In this document: piece after piece, positions 1-9,062 of the stretch | Layout of the letters: every line of letters starts with the position of its first letter | Position numbering within the stretch: position 1 is the first letter of the stretch | NCBI GenBank assembly: GCA_032629725.1 | Contig: JAFEVB010000002.1 | Location: forward strand, 558,001 to 622,000 | Direction of reading: 5' to 3' | Length of the DNA: 64,000 nt | Source: Gremmenia infestans | Lineage: Eukaryota; Ascomycota; Leotiomycetes; Helotiales; Hamatocanthoscyphaceae | The notes under the pieces: generated by a model | What the model saw: the letters and a program-made list of their open reading frames with translations, nothing else | What the model was told of the DNA's origin: nothing | Database searches by the model: none | Translations under genes and position numbers: made by a program

Positions 1-179
1 AAGAAAATTGCTGTCGCGTTTGTCGCAAATGGTTATCGAGCAGTCCAAAAAGTTTGACAATCTGTCGAAGTCAGCAAGTTATTTCTGCAATATATATTAC
101 ATACTTGTATATCAAACAACGGATTCAGGTCCTTTATGAAATAGTCAGATACGTATTTCACCCGACCTTTGAGAAATTA

Positions 180-275
180 CCACTTGAATAAACACTAGGG
201 AGAGATTCGATCTCATACTATTTGCCTAGATAGGGTATCTCCACGGACCAAACATCCGTATCGTCAAGTGACCCA
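180..275 (-). repeat. possible tRNA-derived SINE-like fragment
   Basis: On the minus strand a B-box-like GATCGAATCTC (about 205-215) follows a block starting GGGTCACTTGACGATACGG. A similar order (GGTCACTT..., then GGTTCGAAT) occurs near 11950-12003. This could be two decayed copies of one tRNA-derived element. No full cloverleaf can be drawn. Confidence 0.25.
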
Positions 276-292
276 AAATCACACTTCGCATT

Positions 293-412
293 CTAGAACT
301 CTCGACTTTTCATCATATTCCACGAAGCATCTTCGATATCAATATTCAACCGTCTCTTGGCGTCAGCCATCTCTAGCCGCTCTTGAACCGCTTGCTTAAA
401 CGCGCTGTAAAT
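293..412 (-). pseudogene. possible last exon of a lost gene
   Basis: A minus-strand open stretch follows an AG acceptor at 413-414 and ends in TAG at 293-295. It encodes about 39 residues, charged and helical looking, with motifs QERLEMADAKRR and DIEDASWN. The sequence further 5' on this strand (up to about 640) is AT-rich and full of stops, so no complete gene can be built. I do not recognise the family; it may be the surviving end of a transposon or degra­ded host gene. Confidence 0.3.
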
Positions 413-414
413 CT

Positions 415-891
415 AGAAATAGGTTGTTTCTCTATAATCTTGGCTATTAACGAAAGAGAGACAACAATACTTCAATTCCAAATTTAAGGCTTAGCTAGTG
501 GCATATCAATGGCCTCTATAGTCGTGGCTATCTTTGACTTACTAAATCCTCTTGTCTAAGAATAGTAGAATCTGATCTGCATACTATTAATAGTATCCTC
601 TATAGCATAGACGGCATATAGAAATGTAAATTTATGAATACTGGCTTATCAAATTGCATGAGAGCAACAAGTTTGTAAGCACAATTTTTTTCTTCCGAAA
701 TGTTATAGCAACCCAGGGAAGGTGGGTGCAATGCAATTCTTTTGCTAGATACCAGAAACGAAGCTATCCCCATCCCATCCCCTATCTCTCTCGGCTAATG
801 TAACCCCAGCTACCCCGCGCCTCGGCATAAACAACTTCACCTCACCTCACTTCACCTCACTCCACGATCTCCAAACCGAACCCCCCTAACA
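415..891. other. AT-rich intergenic sequence and 5' leader
   Basis: No gene seen. The last 60 bases are C-rich with direct repeats of CACCTCACTT, probably the leader of the next gene. Confidence 0.6.
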
Positions 892-933
892 ATGCCATCC
901 CCATCATGCCACCCACAACCACAAACATCCTAA
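892..933 (+). promoter_or_regulatory. short upstream ORF overlapping the start of the next gene
   Basis: ATG at 892 has A at -3 and opens a 13-codon ORF ending in TAA at 931-933. It is out of frame with, and overlaps, the ATG at 906. If the transcript starts upstream of 892, it would lower translation of the reductase. Confidence 0.4.
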
Positions 934-1946
934 TCCTCGGCGCCGGCGCCATCGGCGCATTCTACGCCTCGCGCCTAGCCCTCGCGCCCAACACGCTTGT
1001 CTCCGTAATCTGCCGCTCGAACTACACAGCCGTGACCCAGCGCGGCTTCACCATCACATCGCCGACCTACGGGTCCTACACCTTCATCCCCGCGCACGTC
1101 TTCGCCAACCCCGCCGAAGCAGCCGCTACGAATATCGCGTGGGATTATATACTCGTGAGCACCAAGGCGCTGCCGGACGTGAGTGATGATTCGGAGATCC
1201 TGACGGGCTTGTTGGAGGGGGGCAGGACGGCCGTGGTGCTGGTGCAGAATGGATTAGGCGTGGAAGATCCGTACGCGAGACGGTTTCCGGATGCCGTGAT
1301 ACTGAGCGCGGTTACGATTGCCAGCGCCGCGCAGAGCCAGCCGGGTGTTATTACGCATAATCGCTGGACGCGCATTAGCATCGGTCCATACCTGCCAAAC
1401 ACGAGCGCAACAAGAACAAGAACCCGAACCGAACAAACGGCCATTGACCGCAACAGAGACTTCATAGACATGCTCCGCGCAGGCGGGATAGCCGACGCAG
1501 AAGAATACACGCACTCGAAACTGCAAATGGTACGCTGGCACAAGATCGCCATCAACGCATCCATGAACCCCTCCGCGGTCCTCTCCGGCGGGACCCCCAA
1601 CGCATCCATGACCCTCGACCCCGAACTCCACACGCACCTGCGCGGCGTGATGCAAGAAGTGCTGTCCACGGCCCCGAAAGTCCTCGGCACTCCCCTGCCA
1701 GCCGAATTCGCGACGGCGGACGCTATTCTAAACAGTACGAAGAAGAACACGAGTGGGAGCAAGCCGAGCATGTTGATTGATTGGGAAGCGGGGAGGAGGA
1801 TGGAGCTCGAGGTTATATTGGGGAATCCGATTCGCATGGCGAGGGAGAAGGGTCTGGAGATGCCGAGGCTGCAGAGTTTGTATGCGTTGCTGAGGATGGC
1901 GCAGGAGAATCGGGAGAGGACTAAGAAGGAGAATAGCAGGTTATAG
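906..1946 (+). CDS. ketopantoate reductase family (ApbA/PanE-like) oxidoreductase
   Basis: Intronless ORF of 346 residues. The N-terminus has the dinucleotide-binding motif ILGAGAIGAFYASRL (about residues 9-23), followed by CRSNY, which is usual for NADPH-preferring members. The C-terminal half carries the conserved lysine-asparagine block HKIAINASMNPSAVLSGG (about 216-233), matching the ApbA_C domain. Known members reduce 2-dehydropantoate to pantoate with NADPH in pantothenate/CoA synthesis, but fungi hold many paralogs of unknown substrate, so the reaction here is not assigned. Length is normal. The ATG at 906 starts just before the Rossmann strand. A short out-of-frame uORF precedes it. 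No linked pathway gene lies nearby. Confidence 0.92.
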   Translation: MPPTTTNILILGAGAIGAFYASRLALAPNTLVSVICRSNYTAVTQRGFTITSPTYGSYTFIPAHVFANPAEAAATNIAWDYILVSTKALPDVSDDSEILTGLLEGGRTAVVLVQNGLGVEDPYARRFPDAVILSAVTIASAAQSQPGVITHNRWTRISIGPYLPNTSATRTRTRTEQTAIDRNRDFIDMLRAGGIADAEEYTHSKLQMVRWHKIAINASMNPSAVLSGGTPNASMTLDPELHTHLRGVMQEVLSTAPKVLGTPLPAEFATADAILNSTKKNTSGSKPSMLIDWEAGRRMELEVILGNPIRMAREKGLEMPRLQSLYALLRMAQENRERTKKENSRL

Positions 1947-2453
1947 TATTATGTCTGTCATGATTTATGGGTTGATGATTGTAAATCCAAGGTTGTATAT
2001 ATATCAAACGAGTTTCAATATGCAGAACCATTTCCACACATGAAAGTCTTTGCTAGGCAGGGCTCTTCTCCTCATCCAGTTTCCTTACCACTATAATTAA
2101 TTCATAATTTGTTTTTCGGTGGATGCTTTATGTAAATGAATCATCTCTTGAAACATATGTTCGTTTTTCCTCACCATCTGGTAGAGTCGTTGCAAGTCCA
2201 ATATCATTCTCAGCTTTAAATGTATCACCTTGGTGCACTAAAGAGACCAAGTGGTACAGATATACAATGTTAATATAATTATGTTTATTACTTGTCAAGT
2301 TTAATGGCTTAATCTTGCTTTACTGTCTGACTTACACGTCTATCAGTCGCGTAAGCGGGGCATATGATCACAAGATGCAGAAAGGAAAGGTCTTGGATTT
2401 TTGAAAAAGCTACGCAAATAAAATAATTATTTTTAGTTTTTATTTTAATCCTT
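1947..2453. other. AT-rich intergenic region
   Basis: 3' flank of the reductase. No coding sequence recognised. The part next to 2454 becomes very AT-rich and may be mitochondrial intergenic DNA belonging to the NUMT. Confidence 0.5.
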
Positions 2454-2660
2454 TTAGATTAACTGGTCTAAAAAGCTATTATAAATTAAAGATGAAACGG
2501 AGAAATGTAAACCATCTAAAATAGGAGCAGGATATATTCCTAATATAACTGTTAATACAACTAATGTAAATAATATATAAAACTCACGCTTGTTTATATC
2601 ATTAATATTAGCTTCAAAAAATTTACTAAAAGTTCCACCAAAAGCTATTCTATTGAACAT
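2454..2660 (-). other. NUMT: fragment of mitochondrial nad4 (C-terminus)
   Basis: The minus strand encodes about 68 residues that read as the end of NADH dehydrogenase subunit 4 of fungal mitochondria: FNRIAFGG, then NKREFYILFTLVVLTVILGIYP and GLHFSVSSLIY, with a TAA at 2454-2456. Base composition is much more AT-rich than the nuclear genes around it. Nad4 is a membrane subunit of respiratory complex I and is normally encoded only in mtDNA. Without its first several hundred codons, and with a boundary near 2660 where homology stops, this is best read as mtDNA inserted in the nuclear chromosome. The frame is still open, so the insertion may be recent. Confidence 0.82.
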
Positions 2661-3070
2661 ATCTAAGTTCGAACACATCAGGTGAAGCCATCAGGTTGAC
2701 TTGACTCAAAAAGACGGTAAACATTTTGTGATAACAAATCTTCACATGATATGCGCAATAGACTGATTTTAAAGCCAACAGTTTTTTTTTCATTAGCTAC
2801 CTAATGCTTATTCATTCTCTATCGTATCGTCGTATCGTGGTATTGTACAAGCCCATCGTAAAAAAAGAAAAGTCAGGCATGTGAAGAAAGCTTCCGATTG
2901 CATGGTGCTCTTCGGGTATTTGATTCGCCGTAAAAATATCAGACACCAGAAAGCTTTTCCTGATGGGACACAACACTATGGCGTCTTGTGCGGTCATCAA
3001 AGATGGCAGTTTCACATCGATGAGCTGCTATATAGCAGTCGATTGAACCCCACTAGTAGGATGAGAAAGC
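2661..3070. other. intergenic, 3' flank of the repeat-protein gene
   Basis: No gene recognised; the short ORFs here show no protein-like features. Confidence 0.5.
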
Positions 3071-4426
3071 TCATGCGTGAGTCTTGTTGCCGCCAACGGT
3101 CTTGGAACCATCTCTGTCTGAGTCGACGCGCTATTTTGTGTTAGCGAGAGGCTCTAATAGTGGGGGTATTGAGAAGGGTAGGCTTACAGGATCAACCTTG
3201 TTCAGCAAGTCACTGTTGTGCGGGCCTGCAGTGTTCTGAGCAGTTCCTGAGCCAGCAGTTGCGTGGCTGCCTGATGCACCAAAGACACCTGCGCTAGCTC
3301 CGGTAGAAGCTCCGTGGCGGTTGCCTCTGCCATCAAGGTCGGAATCGACTCGAGGATCAGCCTTGTTGGCAAGGTTCGACTGTGACGTGTTAGAAATTGT
3401 TCTTTAGAGAAAAGAGATATATAAAGCAAGACGAGGGAGAAAACATACGTTGTGTGGACCAGCATTTGTCGAGTGCGAGATGCCACCAGTTGTACCTGTG
3501 TGGGTGCCTGCAGTGTTGCCGGCGTGGGTGCCTCCAAGACCAGTGGTGCCATGTGTGGTGTGGGTACCAGCAGTGTTGTGCGATCCTGTAAGACCGGAAG
3601 TACCGTGGGTACCGGTAGTACCGGTAGTGTGGTGAGTCTTGGAAAGGTCGCTATCGACTCTTGGGTCTAACTTGTTGGCCGTGTCTGAGGAGTGTGGGCC
3701 CACGGTGGTGCTTCCATGGTTTGAGCTACCAATGCCAGTGCCAGTGTGAGCTCCGGTGGTGCTGTAAGAGAAAGATTATTAGGAAGGTCCAAGAAAATGG
3801 AGGGACTGTATTCGATGGCCAACTTACTGGGTGGTGTGAGTGCCAGTGTGTCCCACGCCGGTGTGTCCAACGCCAGCACCAGTGCTGGTGCCAGTGTATC
3901 CAGTGCCGGTATGTCCAACACCAGTATGTCTCGAGGAATCCAAGTCGGAATCGACGCGCTACAGAGGGAATTAGCAAGGCACTCGAGGTAGATAGGAGGA
4001 AGACATACAGGATCAGCAGCATTAGCTACGCGGGAGCTGTGGGGACCAGCGACTCCCTCAGGTACACCACTGCCGGTGTGAGTGCCTGTGGTGTGAGTGC
4101 CAGTGTGTCCAACACCAGTGCTGGTACCAGTGTGTCCAACGCCAGTATGTCTCGAGGAATCCAAGTCGGAATCGACACGCTTCAGAGGGAATTAGCAGGG
4201 CACTCGAGGTGATAGAAGAAAGTAAACTTACAGGATCAGCAGCATTAGCTACGCGGGAGCTGTGGGGACCAGCGACTCCCTCAGGTACACCACTGCCGGT
4301 GTGAGTGCCTGTGGTGTGGGTGCCGGTGGTGTGAGTTCCGGTGGTGTGAGTGCCGGTAGTTCCAGTGGTGGTATGGTCCTTGTTGAGGTGGAGAGCATCC
4401 TTGACTTTGTTGATTGCGCCAGACAT
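3071..4426 (-). CDS. hydrophilic Thr/Gly/His repeat protein with GPHxSxxAN-DPRVDSD modules
   Basis: Six exons (4426-4232, 4179-4009, 3958-3828, 3761-3449, 3379-3188, 3130-3071) join to 353 residues; all phases close and every junction has GT and AG. Start MSGAINKVKDALHLNK, then tracts of TTGTHT repeats alternate with GPHSSRVANAADP-RVDSDL modules. There is no signal peptide or membrane segment, although similar fungal proteins are often labelled cell surface protein; they look disordered and stress-related (inference). Introns 1 and 2 interrupt the same place, between DP and RVDSD, and intron 5 does so too, whereas two modules in exons 4 and 5 lack it. Exons 1-3 and introns 1-2 are near-copies, so the gene grew by tandem exon-intron duplication. 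AGGGG (STRE-like) elements and a TATATATA run lie upstream. Confidence 0.82.
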
Positions 4427-6397
4427 GATGAAGGTTGGTATTTAGGTATTGATGAAGTTTTGCAAAGTGTGAGAGTGAGTGTTGATGATTGATTGGAATT
4501 TGTTTTGCTTCTCGGTTTGTTGAGTTGAGGGAAGATGTTTATGTAGGAAGAAGGAAAGAAGACTGCTTGATGGTGGCCACCTTTATATATATACCTACCA
4601 GGCAAGCACCTGCCCACCTACCTACCAAGTTATTCAAAGAGGAATGGGCAGCCATGCAGCCATGCCAGCCAAGCAAGGGGCTCCACCCAAAACCTGATTC
4701 CCCCAACATCGGAAAGAGGTGAGATGAGGGAATTGCCATGGCGTAATTCGGATGTACAAAAAAAACATCAGAACAAAATCTGCATCTTCCCGATTGAGAC
4801 ACGAACGAGGGGCACGATCGTCATTTTCCGTACGATCCCCCGCAGATCTTCCGTCCCACCAGGTCCTGCCAGGTTTTGATGGCTGCCAGCCAAGGTTACG
4901 TAATTACTTTCCGGCCATATCATTGGCTCCTTCTCTGCGGGGGCGAGATGGTAGGTCTGCCGTAAATGCCAGGCCTTCAAAACGTCATATCTTACTGTAG
5001 CTTATAGCCGGAGCGTCATGGCCCGGAATCCTACATGAGATCTACGGTTATTGATTGGGAGGCCCTATAGCCACACGCGGCTGCTTTGAAACAAGTGTGG
5101 CGGTGCAGGTGGCACGTGTTTCTGGACTAGCCTTAAACAGACAGCAGCTTCAAGGAATTCCTTAGTTTATGATTTCGTGATTTCATTCATGTGTAGGATT
5201 GTGTCAAAAGCCGTGAAAATGATGTCAGATGATGTCAGAGGCTTCAATCTTTATTCTGCTTCCTCGCAGACAAATCTAATCTGATCGGGTTCTATTTTCA
5301 AATTATTCTTGGATATCATATAAATAACCACCACGTGTTATCCTTTAAGAACTTTCCATTTTCATTTTCAATTCTCTCCCGGACAACTCTGTAGCAGCCG
5401 TATTTTCATTACGGCTTTCTTTTGTTATGGCGGAACTATTTTCCCTGGGATTAGGTGTCTTACTATATCATGTGACTTACTTCCAAACCCCCCCTAAACC
5501 CCTCGCTTGACATCTAGCGTAGCGGCAGAACCCCTAAGGTACCTTCCAGCCCGGCTGACAGTGCAACAGCAACATAAACTCCAAAGGTTGCGGTTCCAAC
5601 ACCTTTGACCGACCCAAGCATACGCATAATAAAGACGACGATGAAGCACGTCAGTTGTTCCGTCGCTGACCTTCTTTTATAATATCAAATGGTTCCAAAT
5701 CAAATGGTTCCAAAGGTTGCCAGGGATCATCTCAGATTCTACAATCTCCTGGCACGTCTCCCTCTCACCGGCTTCTTTCAAACCTTTGACCAGTGGGCCA
5801 CTCTGCGTCTCACGGCTCCATACATATGCCATGTTGTGTATTTGAAATCTTCATCCCTGAATAGAAATTCCTGATGGCTTCTATGTACTGGAACCGAGTC
5901 AGAGCTAGGGCAAGGAAGAGTTTTTTATCTTATTTTACAAACGCATCTGGCAACTACATATCAATCCGATTCTGACTTCTCACAAGGACATTAGATCAGC
6001 TAGAGTTGTGGCCTAAGGCCACATGCGAGGCATCACTTACTTTTAAGTTATGCGATGCAAGACCGTCGCCATTTCAGCCGTACCCGGTTCTGGCCGTCCC
6101 GTCCCACCCCAGAGATCCCGTGCACCATTGTTAGCCTGGAAATGGGCCTGCTTCGCGCCGTGGCTGGTCTTGACGACTAGAATGGAAAGGTAAGACGATA
6201 ACTCGACGGAACTTAAGAGGAGTCCCCTTCCCGCGCTACACATGTTTTCTTCTTCTCTTCATGTATCTTGTTCAGAAGTCAAATTCTATCTTTCCCCAAA
6301 CCACATATCATCTGGCTAAGGCTGCTATTTATTTTGCTACTTGCGCTGACCTTCTTCCTCTTTCTTCTTCTCTTTCTTCTTCTCTACTTTGAACCCA
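4427..6397. other. long intergenic region with promoters
   Basis: No coding gene recognised in 2 kb. The left part is the promoter of the minus-strand repeat gene: TATATATATA at 4583-4592, and AGGGG (stress-element-like) at 4676-4680 and 4808-4812. A 15-bp tandem repeat (TCAAATGGTTCCAAA, twice) lies at about 5685-5715. The last 60 bases before 6398 are a CT-rich tract, common just upstream of fungal start codons. Confidence 0.5.
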
Positions 6398-6727
6398 ATG
6401 GTTAGCAAGGCCGCCCACGAAACCCTCGCGGCATTCGTCGCTGAACGCGACTGGGCGCAGTTCCACACTCCAGAAAACCTCGCCAAGAGCGTTGCGATCG
6501 AAGCTGGCGAACTTCTCGAGTGCTTTCAGTGGGGCGCCGAACCAGACCCGAAGCGCGTACGAGAAGAACTTGCAGACGTACTGACCTACTGTCTCCTTCT
6601 CGCTGATCGCATCGGAGCCGATCCTGAGCAGATCGTGCTGGAGAAGCTCGAGATCACGCGCAAGAAGTATCCCGTTGACAAAGCTCGAGGAAGCAGCAAA
6701 AAGTATGATGAACTTGGCACGGCTTGA
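6398..6727 (+). CDS. MazG-type nucleotide pyrophosphohydrolase (dCTP pyrophosphatase-like), bacterial in character
   Basis: Intronless, 109 residues from the ATG at 6398 (a TTG lies nine bases upstream). Signature of the single-domain all-alpha NTP pyrophosphatases: RDWAQFHTPENLAKS (17-31), IEAGELLECFQW (34-45) and REELADVLTYCLLLAD (55-70). The Mg ligands expected for the family, E35, E38, E57 and D60, are all present. Such enzymes cut (d)NTPs to (d)NMP and pyrophosphate, in house-cleaning or in control of nucleotide pools. The stop codon lies 23 nt inside the next ORF. The start context is weak (C at -3). By eye the module is more GC-rich than its flanks. The CT-rich leader is fungal, the coding part looks bacterial, so I infer an acquired and expressed gene; contamination is unlikely because both flanks are fungal. 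Confidence 0.9.
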   Translation: MVSKAAHETLAAFVAERDWAQFHTPENLAKSVAIEAGELLECFQWGAEPDPKRVREELADVLTYCLLLADRIGADPEQIVLEKLEITRKKYPVDKARGSSKKYDELGTA

Positions 6728-8468
6728 ATTCTCCCAAGTAGCCGTTACAACGTGGAAGTCCCATGACGAGAAGCATGCCAATTGGCCTGTCGTGTACGTT
6801 TTGGACGACGGCAATGGCGCCGCACACGCAAATTTGAATACGCTGAGGGACATCTACGTTGGGGAGACGCTCAATGCCGCCAGCCGAATGCATCAGCATC
6901 TCAAAACGCCTGCGAAACAGCACCTCAAGAACATTCGTGTCATCATCGATGAGAGATTCAATAAGTCGGTTTGCCTTGACCTGGAGTCTTACCTTATCAA
7001 AATGATGGCCGGCGACGGTGCTAATCGGGTGCTCAACCGAAATAACGGCATCACGGAAACGCAGTACTATCAACGCGAGATGTACCGCGAGGGTTTTCGC
7101 AACATCTTCGAACGACTCAAGGCGGAGGGCGTCTTCACGCGAAGTATCCCCGAAATCGAAAACAGCGACCTTTTCAAATTGTCGCCATTCAAAGCGCTGA
7201 CGGAAGATCAAGCCAACTCAGTAGAGGAAATCGTCAATGGGCTCCTTATTGATGTCGAGAGGAACAGCAAAAGCACAATCGTCATCCAAGGCGATCCAGG
7301 CACAGGCAAGACGGTCATGGCCATATATATGATGAAACTACTCATCGACATCAAGACATTTACTTCACTAGAAGATCTGGATAGCGACTTGCGGTTCTCT
7401 AATTTCTTTACCGAAAGGAACCAACGGCTACTTCACGATCTCCGCATCGGCCTAGTGGTGCCCCAGCAATCGTTGCGGAAGTCCATCAAGATTGTCTTCC
7501 AGAAAACGCCTGGGCTTCAACCCTCAATGGTCATGGACCCCTTCAAAGTTGGGGAAGCAGAGGGAATCTTCGACCTCCTGTTGGTTGATGAAACCCATCG
7601 GCTTAATCAACGTGCCAATCAAGCAGGGGCAATCCTTAACACCAAGTTCGCAACCATCACGAGCGAGCTCTTTGGCAGCGACGACAAAAGCAGGACCCAA
7701 CTTGATTGGATACGAGCGAAGAGTCGACATCAAATATTCCTCTTAGACGCAGCGCAGAGTGTTCGCCCAGCTGATCTGCCCACAGAGCTGTTGTCGGGTC
7801 TGGTCGCCGACACGCGCGCATCGGGACGGCATTTCCAACTTCGGACTCAGATGCGTGTCAAAGCGGGATCCGATTTCGTATCTTACGTTCGTTGGATTCT
7901 AGATCCTCACCCTCTCTCGTATCCCAGAGTTCGACAGGATTTTGGAGAATATGATTTTCGCTCGTTCGACAGCGTTGCACACATGCGAGACCAAATATTT
8001 CAACGTAACGCTGAAGTAGGCCTTTCACGGATGGTCGCTGGCTTTGCATTTCCGTGGAAGAGTAAAAAGGATAGGAACGAGTTCGACATAGAGATTGGCC
8101 AGACGCAGCTCCGCTGGAACAGCGTCATCGCTGACTGGATTTCTTCTAGCAAAGCGCTCGAGGAAGTAGGATCAATCCATACGGTCCAAGGTTACGATCT
8201 GAACTACGTTGGTGTTATTATTGGTCTTGATCTGCGATTCGACCCTGAGCGGAGGCGCCTTTTCATTGATCGCAACTCGTACTTTGACAAGAAGGGCAAG
8301 GAGAACAACCCAGTTCTCGGCAGGAAGTATTCGGATGATGACTTGCTGCGATTCATTACACAGATCTATGCGGTGCTCATGACGCGTGGTATCCGTGGAA
8401 CGTATGTTTATGCATGCGATCCCGGGTTGAGGGAATATCTCAAAGTTTTCATCCCTACGCGGTCCTGA
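6705..8468 (+). CDS. GIY-YIG nuclease fused to DUF2075 (Schlafen group 3 type) SF1 helicase
   Basis: Intronless, 587 residues from the first ATG (ATGATG at 6705, with A at -3). N-terminal GIY-YIG fold: VVYVL (29-33), IYVGET (50-55), R61 and the catalytic-type E94 in LDLESYL. C-terminal helicase core: Walker A GDPGTGKT (about 196-203), Walker B LLLVDETH (about 290-297), FLLDAAQSVRP (motif III), QLRTQMR (IV), SIHTVQGYDLNYVGVI (V) and YAVLMTRGIRGTYVY (VI, near 558). All motifs needed for nuclease and ATPase function appear intact. DUF2075 proteins are chiefly bacterial, and my recollection is that they often sit next to a MazG gene. The 23-nt overlap with the upstream ORF, in the +1 frame, is normal in bacterial operons but odd in a fungus. 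Probable role: nucleic-acid processing or defence (inference). Confidence 0.9.
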   Translation: MMNLARLEFSQVAVTTWKSHDEKHANWPVVYVLDDGNGAAHANLNTLRDIYVGETLNAASRMHQHLKTPAKQHLKNIRVIIDERFNKSVCLDLESYLIKMMAGDGANRVLNRNNGITETQYYQREMYREGFRNIFERLKAEGVFTRSIPEIENSDLFKLSPFKALTEDQANSVEEIVNGLLIDVERNSKSTIVIQGDPGTGKTVMAIYMMKLLIDIKTFTSLEDLDSDLRFSNFFTERNQRLLHDLRIGLVVPQQSLRKSIKIVFQKTPGLQPSMVMDPFKVGEAEGIFDLLLVDETHRLNQRANQAGAILNTKFATITSELFGSDDKSRTQLDWIRAKSRHQIFLLDAAQSVRPADLPTELLSGLVADTRASGRHFQLRTQMRVKAGSDFVSYVRWILDPHPLSYPRVRQDFGEYDFRSFDSVAHMRDQIFQRNAEVGLSRMVAGFAFPWKSKKDRNEFDIEIGQTQLRWNSVIADWISSSKALEEVGSIHTVQGYDLNYVGVIIGLDLRFDPERRRLFIDRNSYFDKKGKENNPVLGRKYSDDDLLRFITQIYAVLMTRGIRGTYVYACDPGLREYLKVFIPTRS

Positions 8469-9062
8469 TATTGTCGCACACAAGTGATCAGCAGCGCAAG
8501 TAGGACTGAGGCTGTCTCAAGCCGTTCTTCGACTTGGATGGCTAGTCCTAGATGAAGTCAAGTGAGCGCGGACGAGAGAAGAACAAGAATAGGCTAGAGC
8601 GTGGGTCTTCGAACTGGATGAGCAGGTTAGTCTAGAATAATCAGTTATAGTGGAGGTTATAACCATTTCTTCTCACATCAAAAATTTGGCTCTTTCCTGG
8701 AGAATGTATGTTTCCCTGTTCCCCTTACCAACCAGCACGGGTTCACTACCCAGTTCCCGTGACTGTCTCTCCATTTCCAAATTGATCTCTGATAATGGTA
8801 CATTCGCGATGCATTATGTCCTCAGTCGCCGGTGAGATACGCAAGCATGGAATTAGTAATATCTGTAACGAATTACATTGAACAAATTAGCACTCGGGTG
8901 CTAGAAATCCAGTCTCACAGCTACCCCTGCAAAACGTCATCGCCAAGACCCTCCCCGCCATTTCCATGCACGCCAGGCCAGGCCCTAAACAAATAGACAA
9001 CTAACACACCACTTTTCCTACCTCCTCATACACAGGTAATAACTTTTAAAAACACTGCCAAA
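8469..9062. other. intergenic region
   Basis: No gene recognised. It holds the 3' end of the helicase transcript and the promoter of the kelch gene. Confidence 0.5.

Noticed and set aside
1145..1837. Long minus-strand ORFs opposite the ketopantoate-reductase gene
   Set aside because: No domain-like features; codon shadows of a GC-rich gene.
3450..4160. Val/Cys/Trp-rich plus-strand ORFs over the repeat gene
   Set aside because: Antisense translations of the Thr/Gly/His repeats.
6675..6760. Intron or frameshift fusing the MazG and helicase ORFs
   Set aside because: The only GT...AG pair near the junction is about 37-39 nt, lacks a branch site and does not restore the frame; the AAAAAG run would favour -1, not the +1 shift needed.
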